A stretch of 64,000 nt of DNA, taken from Anaerolineaceae bacterium (GTDB lineage Bacteria > Chloroflexota > Anaerolineae > Aggregatilineales > Phototrophicaceae). Every line of letters starts with the position of its first letter. Position 1 is the first letter of the stretch. Shown in pieces: positions 30,350-40,051 of this stretch. The stretch lies in contig JAPPOB010000010.1 of the NCBI GenBank assembly GCA_028818375.1, forward strand, positions 744,001-808,000. The letters run 5' to 3'. The translations under genes and the position numbers were made by a program. The notes beneath the pieces were generated by a model. It did no database searches. It had not been told where the DNA came from and saw nothing but the letters and a program-made list of their open reading frames with translations.

Positions 30350-31396
30350 TCAGAGCTGGCGCAGGTAGGCCACCAGCAGTCGGGTCACGTTGGCGACCGC
30401 CGCCACTTTCACGATTTCGAAGCCGTGGGAGTTGAGGATGGCCGGTCCAAAGGCCAGGGTGCGGTCCGCCAGACCGATTCTTTGCATGCCTCCGGCATCC
30501 GACGCCAGACTGGTGAACACGATGGGCTGGGCGCCAAAACCCAGTTCATCCCCCAGGCGCAGCAGGGTGTCGCAGTCCGGCTTGCTGCTGTACGAGCCGT
30601 CCGATTCCGTGTACCAGATCACCGGGCGCGCATCAAAAGCTGTCGGCGTGTCCGGCGACAGCGGTGAGATGTCCAGCGCGACGACGATTTCCGGTCGCAG
30701 CACCTGCCCGGCGCGAGTGGCGCCCAGATAGCCGCTTTCCTCGGCGGTTGACGCCACAAAAAACAGGTCCGGTCCGCCTGGGTTTTCGGCAAACTGACGC
30801 AGCGCGTCGATCAGGCTGACCATGCACACCCGGTCGTCAAGGCCGAAACCGCCAACGTGATCCCCGGGCAAATGCATCAGGGCCTTGCGTTCGTGCGAGA
30901 CGACGCCGCGACTGCCAATGTGGACGCCGCGTTGCAACAAGGTGTCGCGCTCCAGCCCGGTGAACAGGGTGACGTCGCCCCAGTTGGGGGAGCGGCTGCC
31001 CCGGCGAAACTCGCCGACCGGACCGCTGCGGGTGTGAGTGGACCCGAAGGACAGCACAGCCGGCACCATCGAGCCGTCGTCGGCGATGATGTCTACCGGC
31101 CCCTCGCCGTATTTCCAGGGCTGGGACATGCCCAGGTCCTGCGCCTTCAGACTGCCGTCTTCCAGTACCTGCGACACGATGAAGCCAAGCTCGTCCTTGT
31201 GCACGACAACCATCACGCGCGGGCCGTCGCCAGGCAAATGGGCGTAGATGTTGCTCATGCCATCCTGCCAGGTCTTCGCGCCGGTCGCGGCGAATTCGCG
31301 CAGCAGGAAGGCGTCGATCTCGCGCTCGTCGCCGACTGGACCGTGGCATTTCAGCATTGCGGCCAGCAGGTCAAGCATTTCTTCCTGGGTCATCAT
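30350..31396 (-). CDS. M42 family metallo-aminopeptidase, copy 4
   Basis: A 348-residue paralogue, the first of the four in transcription order, starting MMTQEEMLDLLAAML. Ligands are VHKDELG, LDDRVC, ASTAEESGYLGA (Ser where the other copies have Thr), VALDISP and LNSHGFE. It lies 26 bases after the HD hydrolase gene and 85 bases before copy 3. With fumC and the HD gene it forms a co-directional block of six genes. Confidence 0.9.
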   Translation of the reverse strand: MMTQEEMLDLLAAMLKCHGPVGDEREIDAFLLREFAATGAKTWQDGMSNIYAHLPGDGPRVMVVVHKDELGFIVSQVLEDGSLKAQDLGMSQPWKYGEGPVDIIADDGSMVPAVLSFGSTHTRSGPVGEFRRGSRSPNWGDVTLFTGLERDTLLQRGVHIGSRGVVSHERKALMHLPGDHVGGFGLDDRVCMVSLIDALRQFAENPGGPDLFFVASTAEESGYLGATRAGQVLRPEIVVALDISPLSPDTPTAFDARPVIWYTESDGSYSSKPDCDTLLRLGDELGFGAQPIVFTSLASDAGGMQRIGLADRTLAFGPAILNSHGFEIVKVAAVANVTRLLVAYLRQL

Positions 31397-31422
31397 GTTA
31401 TTTTTTCCCGTGTGTTGTTCCG

Positions 31423-31992
31423 TCAGCGTTCCAGGCCCAGCGCCCCCGCCACGCCCTGCATCGCGGCCAGCACGATGCCGATGTGTTCGTCCAGCGGCAC
31501 GCCCAGGTTTTCCGCCGCGTGCTCAATCTCCTGACGATTGACCGGCGCGGCGAATGCCCGGTCTTTCCACTTGCGGCGCACGGAACGCAGCCTGACGTCA
31601 TGAATGCTTTTGGAGGGGCGCACCAGCGTCACGGCGATAAGGAAGCCGGTCAGCTCATCCACGGCCAGCAGGGACTTCTCCATGTCGCTTTCCGGTGCGA
31701 CCCCGGTGATCTCTTCTGCGTGGGAAAGAATGGCGCGCACGATGAGTTCGTCGACGCCGCGCTCGCGCAGAATGCGGGAACCCACCACCGGGTGTCCCTC
31801 CACCGCCACGTCCGGGTTCTGTTCGTAGTCAAAGTCGTGCAGCAGTCCGACCGTTCCCCACAACTCCGGGTCGCCGCCGAAGCGGGGCGCATAGGCCCGC
31901 ATGGCCGCCTCGACCGACAGCATGTGACGCCGCAGCGAGGGACTCGCCGTATACGTCGTCACCAGTTCCCAGGCATCATCACGCGTGAGCAT
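31423..31992 (-). CDS. HD domain metal-dependent phosphohydrolase
   Basis: A 189-residue protein. The start is ATG 31992 (MLTRDDAWELVTTY), 28 bases after the fumC stop. The HD pattern is SLRRHMLSVEAAM (first His), VGLLHDFDYEQNPD (HD) and ILSHAEEITG, with VDELTGFLIAV (final Asp). This is the common arrangement of small HD-fold hydrolases acting on nucleotides or other phosphomonoesters. A family with this SHAEE and DELTG spacing is widespread and mostly uncharacterised. It probably belongs to the fumC-HD-M42 transcript. Confidence 0.78.
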   Translation of the reverse strand: MLTRDDAWELVTTYTASPSLRRHMLSVEAAMRAYAPRFGGDPELWGTVGLLHDFDYEQNPDVAVEGHPVVGSRILRERGVDELIVRAILSHAEEITGVAPESDMEKSLLAVDELTGFLIAVTLVRPSKSIHDVRLRSVRRKWKDRAFAAPVNRQEIEHAAENLGVPLDEHIGIVLAAMQGVAGALGLER

Positions 31993-32020
31993 CGTCCCCC
32001 CTGATCTTGTGGTCGCCAAT

Positions 32021-33421
<1,401 letters not shown>

Positions 33422-33450
33422 GCCCGTCTCCGTCCTCACCGCCGTCCCGC

Positions 33451-33481
33451 AAAAAAAGACGCCACGATTGTAGCGTCTTTT
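33451..33481 (-). terminator. Intrinsic terminator after the superoxide dismutase gene
   Basis: On the minus strand AAAAGACGC, a 10-base loop, GCGTCTTTT and further T residues (seven in all) follow the SOD stop by about 22 bases: a 9-bp stem with a proper T-tract. The A-run on the other side makes it potentially bidirectional. Confidence 0.8.
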
Positions 33482-33503
33482 GGAATCCCGAAACGGGTAA
33501 CCT

Positions 33504-34217
33504 CTAGCCCGTTGCAGCGGCGTAGCGGCTCGATACCTCGGCCCAGTTGACGATGTTGAAGAAGGCCGCGATGTAATCGGGACGACGGTTCTGGTAATTC
33601 AGGTAGTAGGCGTGTTCCCAGACGTCCAGGCCAAGGATCGGCGTCTGGCCATTCATGAGCGGCGTATCCTGGTTCGGCGTCGACGTAACGCTCACGCTGC
33701 CGTCGCTGGCGGCCACAAGCCAGGCCCAGCCGGAACCAAAGCGCGTCGCTGCCGCCGTGCTGAATTCGGCCACGAAATTCTCGTAGTTGCCGAAGGCGGC
33801 GTCAACGGCGGCCTTCAGGGCATCGCTGGCGTTGCCTTCAGCGTTGCCGCCGGGCGCGATGACGGTCCAGAAGAGGTTATGGTTGGCGTAGCCGCCGCCG
33901 TTGTTGCGCACGGCCGTCTGGATGCCGGCGGGCAGGCTGTCCAGGCCGGCCAGCAACTCTTCGATCGACATGCCCTGCAGGTCCGCATGCCCTTCCAGCG
34001 CGGCGTTTAGATTTGCGGTATAGGCGCCGTGATGTTTCGAGTGATGGATTTCCATGGTGCGCGCATCAATGTGCGGCTCCAGCGCATCATAGGCGTATCC
34101 GAGTTCCGGCAGTTCAAATGCCATTTTCGACTCCTCCAGTCTGAATGCAGCGGCCGCCATGGCTGCGGTCGCCAGCGAGAGCACTTCCCGACGGGAAAGT
34201 TCATGACTTCCGTTCAT
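33504..34217 (-). CDS. Superoxide dismutase (Fe/Mn type) with Tat-like leader and internal second start
   Basis: From ATG 34217 the product is 237 residues and begins [20 protein letters not shown], a twin-arginine-like leader. An in-frame ATG at 34124 ([20 protein letters not shown]) is exactly where cytosolic SODs start and is preceded by GGAGGAG at good spacing. The upstream ATG also has a purine-rich RBS (AAGGAAGGTG). Metal ligands: [11 protein letters not shown] (His), [10 protein letters not shown] (His) and [14 protein letters not shown] (Asp and His). The GGYANH and [10 protein letters not shown] patterns are of the Mn or cambialistic kind. A terminator follows. The leader has no clear AxA cleavage site, so membrane anchoring is possible. 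Confidence 0.9.
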   Translation of the reverse strand: MNGSHELSRREVLSLATAAMAAAAFRLEESKMAFELPELGYAYDALEPHIDARTMEIHHSKHHGAYTANLNAALEGHADLQGMSIEELLAGLDSLPAGIQTAVRNNGGGYANHNLFWTVIAPGGNAEGNASDALKAAVDAAFGNYENFVAEFSTAAATRFGSGWAWLVAASDGSVSVTSTPNQDTPLMNGQTPILGLDVWEHAYYLNYQNRRPDYIAAFFNIVNWAEVSSRYAAATG

Positions 34218-34247
34218 GTCACCTTCCTTGACGGTCACCATCTGCAA

Positions 34248-34593
34248 CCAGAGTTTACCACAATTGCCGGGCGGAATTGACCGGAGTCCGAATGGTCCGG
34301 TTTCTCCTCCCGTCGAGCAGTCTACTTATGGCCAACTATAGCCACGCCCGGCGAAAAGACAGGCTTCACGTGCTAGCATGGGCGCCGCAGCCAGGAAGGC
34401 CCTTCATGACAACAGGTTTTCGCATTTTGGCATCCGGCAGGCATTCTTCGCTTCCCGCCTGGCTGTCTTTCACGCCGGCACTCCCTGCCAACGCCGGCAG
34501 CCAGGCCTCCACTCAACTGCCGGGAGCGTTGTCAGCCAGGAACCCTTGTGCTCCGATGGCTGCCACAGGCCCAAACGGGGAGCGCCTGAAGGC
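34248..34593. other. Intergenic region without a supported gene
   Basis: 346 bases between the divergent SOD and EamA genes. A 106-codon open frame (34277-34597) overlaps the EamA start but has no recognisable family. Possible -10 elements are TAAACT on the minus strand at 34252-34257 and TGC-TAGCAT on the plus strand near 34371-34379; neither has a good -35. Confidence 0.5.
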
Positions 34594-35517
34594 ATGACCC
34601 TGGCGGCCCGGCCCTTGCCTCGGGTGTCGCGCAAGGCGGTCGCTCTCGCCGTGTTGCTGCTTGGCCTCTTCCTCGCCTCCATCGGTCTCATCGCCATGCG
34701 GCATGCCCAGCAGGAAGGTCTGCCCTCACCCGTCATCGTATTTATGCGCCTGGGCATCGCGGCCCTGGTATTTACGCCCCTTACCCTGCCCCGCCAATTG
34801 CCGCGCATCCGGCGCATGCCCCGACGGGTCTGGAAACTGTTGCTGCTGGCCGGCGTCTGTTTCTGCGCCGACCTCATGCTGTTTACCGAAGCCATCAAGT
34901 ACGTCAACATCCTGCTGGCAACCGTCATTGCCAGCCTCATGCCCCTGGTCACCGCGCTGATGGAACGTTTCCTGCTCAAGATCCCCCTGCAGCGATCGAT
35001 GTACGTGGGCATGGCGCTTGCGATGGCTGGAGGAATAGTCATCGCCCTTGGCAGCGCCAACGGAGTTTCAGGTCTCGGGCCTCAACCCTTGCTGGGCGTG
35101 ACACTCTCCCTGCTCAGTGTGATTTGCGCCTGCGCCTACCTCATCATCGGCCGAACGCTGCGAACACGGATCCCCTTCCTGCCCTACACCTGGATGCTGT
35201 TTACCATATCCGCCCTGGTCGCCCTGGTCGTGGTCCTCCCGGCTATCGGCGACACCGCCGGCTTCAGTCCGCAAGGCATCACCTGGGCGCTTGTCGCCAC
35301 CGTTTTGAGCCAGCTGGGCGCGCATCCGGCATTCATCTACGCGGTGGCCTCCCTGTCCCCTACCCTGATCAGCATCGCTTCCCAGTCCATCATCCTCTAC
35401 GGCAGCGTGCTGGCCTTCCTTTTTCTGCATCAGATTCCAGGCGTCCCTGAAATTCTCGGCGGCGCGATCATCCTGGCTGGCGTGATCTTCGCCATTTACG
35501 GTCAACGCGAAACATGA
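34594..35517 (+). CDS. EamA/DMT family transporter, first of a pair
   Basis: A 307-residue membrane protein with ten predicted helices in two EamA repeats (VFMRLGIAALVFTPL ... ALGSANGV; then LSLLSVICACAYLIIGRTL ... GAIILAGVIFAIYG). The start is ATG 34594; upstream in-frame codons encode no helix and look non-coding. DMT transporters export or import small metabolites such as amino acids or nucleosides; the substrate is unknown. The stop overlaps the next EamA gene by 4 bases (ATGA), so the pair is translationally coupled. Confidence 0.82.
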   Translation: MTLAARPLPRVSRKAVALAVLLLGLFLASIGLIAMRHAQQEGLPSPVIVFMRLGIAALVFTPLTLPRQLPRIRRMPRRVWKLLLLAGVCFCADLMLFTEAIKYVNILLATVIASLMPLVTALMERFLLKIPLQRSMYVGMALAMAGGIVIALGSANGVSGLGPQPLLGVTLSLLSVICACAYLIIGRTLRTRIPFLPYTWMLFTISALVALVVVLPAIGDTAGFSPQGITWALVATVLSQLGAHPAFIYAVASLSPTLISIASQSIILYGSVLAFLFLHQIPGVPEILGGAIILAGVIFAIYGQRET

Positions 35518-36461
35518 GCGCCGCCGTCGCGGCCATGACCGCGCGCATCAACGCGGGCAGATATGCCGCTGCCCTGCCCTTCGTCGTCATCATCATTGGC
35601 CAACTCATGGGGTCGACGGGCCCTCTCTTCATTCGCAGCATGCACGTGGAGGGCATGCCGACGCCCGCCATCATTGCCCTGCGACAGTTGATCACCAGCG
35701 CGCTGCTGACGCCGGTGATTCTTCTCTTCTACCGCCATGAACTGCGCCGGCTCTCGCGGCGCAATCTGGCCTTCGCCGCTCTGGCCGGCACTGTTTTGGC
35801 CATTCGCTTTTACTTCCAGATTGAGGCTTTCAACAACTCCAGCGTGTTGCTGGCCGGCGTGTTTGGCGGGTCCGGCCCCTTGTGGGTGGCGCTGGTGGAA
35901 GTGCTGTGGCTGAAGGCCGTGTTTACACGGCGAGTGTGGGCCGGAATCCTGCTGTCGCTGTTTGGCGGCTTGATCATCGCCCTCGCCGGCTTCGACAGCG
36001 GGACCTCCCCCGGCGGCAACGCGGCGCTGGGCGCCGTCCTCGGCCTGACCGCCGCGTTCATGTCCGCCTTCTACCTGAACCTCGGTCGTCTGGCGCGCGG
36101 CCAGGTCTCGCTCCTGCCTTACCTGTGGCTCATGTTCAGTATCGCAGCCCTGATCTCACTCGCGGTCGCGGCGTTGACCGAAGTCCCCCTGACCGGCTAC
36201 AGCGACGACGCATGGCTGGGAATGGCCGGGCTGATCATCACCGCCCAGATATTCGGTCATGGCGGCATGAACTTCGCGCTGAAGTATATGCCGGCGACCT
36301 ACGTAAGCGTCATGAGCCAGATCGTCGTGGTGACCAGCGCCGTCGGCGCCTATCTGTATTTCAACGAGCAGCCAGGGGCCGGCCAGGCCATAGGCAGCCT
36401 GGTGATCGTCGCCGGCGTCACTGTTGTGATTTTCGGTCGCGCGTCTCAAAAGCCCGACTGA
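35514..36461 (+). CDS. EamA/DMT family transporter, second of a pair
   Basis: A 315-residue, ten-helix EamA protein starting at ATG 35514, which overlaps the stop of the upstream paralogue. Characteristic stretches are STGPLFIRSMHVEGMPTP, ALRQLITSALLTPVILLF, LNLGRLARGQVS and the second repeat ending IGSLVIVAGVTVVIFGR. The two proteins are clearly related but diverged; they may act as separate carriers or as a heteromer. The 3' end overlaps the convergent solute-binding protein gene by 16 bp. Confidence 0.82.
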   Translation: MSAAVAAMTARINAGRYAAALPFVVIIIGQLMGSTGPLFIRSMHVEGMPTPAIIALRQLITSALLTPVILLFYRHELRRLSRRNLAFAALAGTVLAIRFYFQIEAFNNSSVLLAGVFGGSGPLWVALVEVLWLKAVFTRRVWAGILLSLFGGLIIALAGFDSGTSPGGNAALGAVLGLTAAFMSAFYLNLGRLARGQVSLLPYLWLMFSIAALISLAVAALTEVPLTGYSDDAWLGMAGLIITAQIFGHGGMNFALKYMPATYVSVMSQIVVVTSAVGAYLYFNEQPGAGQAIGSLVIVAGVTVVIFGRASQKPD

Positions 36462-38122
36462 AGCGCCAGAGACGCGATGTCCTCCCCGGGCACGAGCGGC
36501 GCCAGCAATTGCGCCATGCTGCCGTCACGCCACATTCCCGTCAGGGCAGCCTCCAGCCGCTGCCGGAACTCCGGATCATTGGCGGGCAGCGCAAGGCCGA
36601 GCCAGTTGCGCGAGTACCAGGGATCACAGGAAGGACAGCGGGCGGCCAGTTTCAGCAGGGATGACTGCGATTGCAGTGGCGCCAGCAGTTTCAGGCTATC
36701 CGCGAAAACAGCGTCCAGGTCCCTTTCGATGAGCAAATGCCATCCGATGTCTTCGTCGCGCACAATGGTGAAGACATTGATGTCGACGGCCGCGCTTTCG
36801 GCCAGGGCCTGCGCCCTTGCGTCGCGACCGGGCTCGCTCGAGAGCACGCCCATCCACTGGTCGCGCAGACCGCGAAAGTTGTCGATGTCGCTGTCAGCCG
36901 GCATCAGCAGGCGCTCTCCGTGCAACAGCAGCGGCGCGCTAAATTCAACCTGACCGGCATGACCCCAGTCCAGTGGCACACCAATGGCCAGGTCCGCCGC
37001 TCCGGCAGCGAGCTGCTCCAGCGGGGGGCCCGCCACAGCCTGCAGGACGGACCCCAGACGCAGCTCGAGTTGTTGCGCCAGGGCCAGGCGCCAGGCCGCC
37101 AACCGTCTCTCGCTGTCCGGCACCTCCGGGTCGGCGGCAGCCACACCCGCAACTCTCAGCGGCAGTCCCTGCTCCAGCCGCGCCACCACAGATGGCTGCG
37201 GCCCGTCCGGAGTCTGCGCGACTGCTTCCGGCTTTGGCGCCTGATCGCCCAGACCCTGCCAGACGGCGATCAGATCGTGCGGCAAGCTGCTGCCAGGAAA
37301 GTTCGCGTCGTGAATTTCAGCCATGCGGCCACTGACCGTCAGGAATTGCAGACTGCGATTGACCAGATCGCGCATCGGGCGGTCGCCCCTGCGCACCGCC
37401 AGGGCGTGCAATTCGTGCTCCAGCACCTCGTTCAGCATACGCATTTCGCCAGGCACCATGACGCCGCCCAGGGTCAAACGACTGTCCACCAGACCATCGA
37501 TCTCTCGCCCGCGCAGGGCCCGCAAGGCGTCATCCAGAGTGAAATATCTGCGTACATTGACGCGTACGCCGCTGCCCGCCTGCCAGCGCGTCAGGGCCTC
37601 GTCGGCGCGCGCGCCGGCCACCACGCCCAGTGTTCGCCCCTCCATTTGCGCCAGGGTCGTCGTGTCGTCCGCCTCGTGAATGAGCAGGGCCTGGGCGCCT
37701 CGGTAATGGCTCTGGCAGAATTCCATTTCCCGCTGGTCGTCAACCTGCTTCACCAACGCTGCGGCCAACACATCCACGGCGCCGGTACGCAGTAATTCCC
37801 CGGCGGAGTGGCGGGTCACCTGCACGAATTCCACCTCGACTCCCCACAGGTCGCCCATACTGCGCGCAATATCCGCTTCCATGCCGGCCAGGACGCCGCG
37901 GATATTGAGCAGGCCAAAGGGTGGCGCATTGTAGAGGATGCCGACGCGCAATCGGCCGTCCCGGACAATGCGCATGACCGCCGATTCCAGTGGCGCAGGA
38001 ATCTCCCTGACAGCGGGCCATGGAACAGGCGTGGGCGGCAACAGGGTCGGCACGAAGGGCGACTGCGCCTGGATCGCCACAGCGGGCAGCAGCAGCAACA
38101 GTGTCAGGACCGTCTTCTTCAC
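36446..38122 (-). CDS. Tandem family-3 solute-binding protein (secreted)
   Basis: A 558-residue exported protein. The start is GTG 38122, overlapping the nadD stop (GTGA). The signal peptide KKTVLTLLLLLPAVAIQAQS has a type I cleavage site, not a lipobox. Two SBP_bac_3-like lobes occur in tandem. The first (about 50-300) has DGRLRVGILYNAPPFGLL, GMEADIARSMGDLWGVEVEFV and GRTLGVVAGARADEAL. The second (about 320-550) has LPLRVAGVAA, AADLAIGVPLDW and PADSDIDNFRGLRDQWMGV. Such proteins bind polar amino acids or similar ligands for ABC importers or sensors. No permease or kinase is adjacent, so it may work as a receptor. Its place behind nadD is unusual. Confidence 0.68.
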   Translation of the reverse strand: MKKTVLTLLLLLPAVAIQAQSPFVPTLLPPTPVPWPAVREIPAPLESAVMRIVRDGRLRVGILYNAPPFGLLNIRGVLAGMEADIARSMGDLWGVEVEFVQVTRHSAGELLRTGAVDVLAAALVKQVDDQREMEFCQSHYRGAQALLIHEADDTTTLAQMEGRTLGVVAGARADEALTRWQAGSGVRVNVRRYFTLDDALRALRGREIDGLVDSRLTLGGVMVPGEMRMLNEVLEHELHALAVRRGDRPMRDLVNRSLQFLTVSGRMAEIHDANFPGSSLPHDLIAVWQGLGDQAPKPEAVAQTPDGPQPSVVARLEQGLPLRVAGVAAADPEVPDSERRLAAWRLALAQQLELRLGSVLQAVAGPPLEQLAAGAADLAIGVPLDWGHAGQVEFSAPLLLHGERLLMPADSDIDNFRGLRDQWMGVLSSEPGRDARAQALAESAAVDINVFTIVRDEDIGWHLLIERDLDAVFADSLKLLAPLQSQSSLLKLAARCPSCDPWYSRNWLGLALPANDPEFRQRLEAALTGMWRDGSMAQLLAPLVPGEDIASLALQSGF

Positions 38123-38727
38123 ACCCGGTAAAGCCCCCTGGCGGCGATGTAGTCGAGCACGGCCGGTGGCACCAGCCCGCTCACGTCCCCTCCAGCGCGC
38201 AGACTCTCCACGATATCGCGCGAGGCATGTGGCAGGGCCGCGCAATCGACCATATCAACCCTGCCCGTCAGACCGGGCAGCGCCGCCTCGTGCATGTCGG
38301 GCTGAACGCATACGCCTGGCCGCGGCACAACCGCCAGACGGCACAGCGAGGCCAGTTCCAGGGGGCGATACCAGGCTGGAAAATCGCACAGCGAGTCCGC
38401 TCCCATGACAAACCAGAAACTCGCGGCGGGACGATCGCGCCTCAGCAACTTCATGGTGTCAAGGGAATACTGGGGGCCGGGTCTGTCCACGTCCAGACGG
38501 GAAAGGCACATGCCGGCATGACCCGCCAGTGCAAGCTCCAGCATTTCCAGGCGCGCCGATGCCGGGGACATGTCCTTTCCCCGCTTGTGGGGCGGGTCGG
38601 CGGCTGGCAAAAACAGCAGACGGTCCAGATTCAGGGCGTCCCTGACGGCCCTTGCCAGTGCAAGATGCGCGCAATGCGGCGGGTCGAAGGTACCTCCCAG
38701 CACGCCAATGCGTTTCACCGCGTTCAT
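38119..38727 (-). CDS. nadD: Nicotinate-nucleotide adenylyltransferase
   Basis: A 202-residue enzyme that joins ATP and nicotinate mononucleotide in NAD synthesis. The start is ATG 38727 (MNAVKRIGVLGGTFDPPHCAH); the frame is open upstream into the obgE end. The nucleotidyltransferase signature GGTFDPPHxxH, PPHKRG, FWFVMGADSL and the ISSTxIR-like region, here HASRDIVESL, are all present. It follows obgE by 25 bases, and obgE-nadD adjacency is common. The stop overlaps the GTG start of the binding protein gene. Confidence 0.92.
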   Translation of the reverse strand: MNAVKRIGVLGGTFDPPHCAHLALARAVRDALNLDRLLFLPAADPPHKRGKDMSPASARLEMLELALAGHAGMCLSRLDVDRPGPQYSLDTMKLLRRDRPAASFWFVMGADSLCDFPAWYRPLELASLCRLAVVPRPGVCVQPDMHEAALPGLTGRVDMVDCAALPHASRDIVESLRAGGDVSGLVPPAVLDYIAARGLYRV

Positions 38728-38752
38728 GCAGCGCGGCCCCCTCTTCTCCGCC

Positions 38753-40018
38753 TCATTCCGACCATTCCAGTTCGTAATCGCCGATGTAGACGGTGTCACC
38801 CGCCTGCACGCCCGCGCTCTCCAGCCCCCCGCTGACGCCCAGGGTCTCCAGAATATGCTGGAAGCGCAGCACGGCCTCGTCGTGGTCCCAGTAAGTCATC
38901 GCGGCCGCCCTTTCGATCCGCGCGCCGCTGACCACAAAACTGCCGTCCACACTGCGTCGAATCGTGAAACCGGGATCGAAATCGGGCAGTTCCTGCGGGA
39001 GGCCGCCTGCATCGACGGCTTCCGGAGGCGTCTCCGGCAGCGTGGCATGCACTTGTAACAGGCGCGAGACGAAGGCCCGCAGTTGCATGCGCGTCAACGC
39101 CGAAATGGCCATCGGCTTCACGCCCTCCTCGCGCAGCCTGGCTTCAAGAGAGGGCCAGCGTTGCGCCGCCTCCGGCAGGTCCAGCTTGTTGAAGACCACG
39201 ATTTGCGGCTTTTCCGCCAGTCTTTCGTCGAACAGCGCCAGTTCGACGTTGATCTGGTTGTAGTCCGCCAGAGGGTCGGGGCTGGCGCCATCCAGCAGGT
39301 GCACCAGCATCCGCGTGCGTTGCACGTGCCGCAGGAAGGCATGCCCCAGCCCCACGCCCTGGTGCGCTCCCTCGATCAGACCGGGTATGTCGGCAAGGAC
39401 TATTTCTGCATCATCGCGTCGCAAGACGCCCAGGTTGGGTTCAAGCGTGGTAAAGGGATAATTGGCAATTCGCGGGCGAGCCTTGCTGAGTACCGACAAC
39501 AAGGTTGACTTGCCCGCGTTGGGTACGCCCACCAGACCCACGTCGGCGATCAGCCGCAATTCAAGCAGCAGCTGACGCTCCCGGCCAGGTTCGCCCTTCT
39601 CGGCGATGCGGGGCGCCTGGCGCGAAGAGGAACGGAAGCGTGTGTTGCCCCGTCCGCCCCGTCCGCCGGTCGCGACTTCCAGGCGGTCCCCCGGACGCAG
39701 CAGGTCACCAATGATGGCGCCGCTGTCGGCGTCACGCACGAGCGTACCGGCCGGAACCTCCAGTTCCAGCGCCGCTGCGCTGGCGCCGGTCTGGTTGTTG
39801 GGGCCGCCACGCGCGCCGCTCGTCGCCTGGAAGCGTTGGCGATGCTGGAATCCTGAAAGGGTGCTGACTTTGGGCTTCACCACCAACACGACGTCGCCAC
39901 CGTGGCCGCCGTCGCCGCCGGCCGGCCCACCGCGCGGCACGTATTTCTCGCGGCGGAAGTGAATGAGCCCGTCGCCGCCGTCACCGCTGCGCACCAGAAT
40001 CCTGGCTACGTCAATCAT
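38753..40018 (-). CDS. obgE: GTPase Obg/CgtA
   Basis: A 421-residue ribosome-associated GTPase needed for 50S maturation. The start is ATG 40018 (MIDVARILVRSGDGGDG). It has the Gly-rich Obg domain (YVPRGGPAGGDGGHGGDVVLV), the G domain (VGVPNAGKSTLLSVLS, DIPGLIEGAHQGVGLG, VFNKLDLPEA) and a C-terminal OCT domain ending TVYIGDYELEWSE, which is present only in some lineages, including Firmicutes and Actinobacteria. It follows clpX by 33 bases in the tig-clpP-clpX-obgE-nadD series. Confidence 0.95.
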   Translation of the reverse strand: MIDVARILVRSGDGGDGLIHFRREKYVPRGGPAGGDGGHGGDVVLVVKPKVSTLSGFQHRQRFQATSGARGGPNNQTGASAAALELEVPAGTLVRDADSGAIIGDLLRPGDRLEVATGGRGGRGNTRFRSSSRQAPRIAEKGEPGRERQLLLELRLIADVGLVGVPNAGKSTLLSVLSKARPRIANYPFTTLEPNLGVLRRDDAEIVLADIPGLIEGAHQGVGLGHAFLRHVQRTRMLVHLLDGASPDPLADYNQINVELALFDERLAEKPQIVVFNKLDLPEAAQRWPSLEARLREEGVKPMAISALTRMQLRAFVSRLLQVHATLPETPPEAVDAGGLPQELPDFDPGFTIRRSVDGSFVVSGARIERAAAMTYWDHDEAVLRFQHILETLGVSGGLESAGVQAGDTVYIGDYELEWSE

Positions 40019-40051
40019 CGTGTCCGGGCCCTGCACCGGGGGCAGCCAGAT

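Noticed and set aside
26911..31396. Four M42 copies as an assembly duplication artefact
   Set aside because: The copies differ throughout, in length, ligand-flanking residues and intergenic spacing, so they are true paralogues.
33467..33472. TACAAT on the minus strand as a fumC promoter
   Set aside because: It lies in the loop of the sod terminator and has no -35 at any normal spacing.
34277..34597. A 106-codon open frame ending inside the EamA start by a 4-base overlap
   Set aside because: Arg/Pro/Ser-rich composition of a random high-GC frame and no helix, domain or RBS; the overlap alone is weak evidence.
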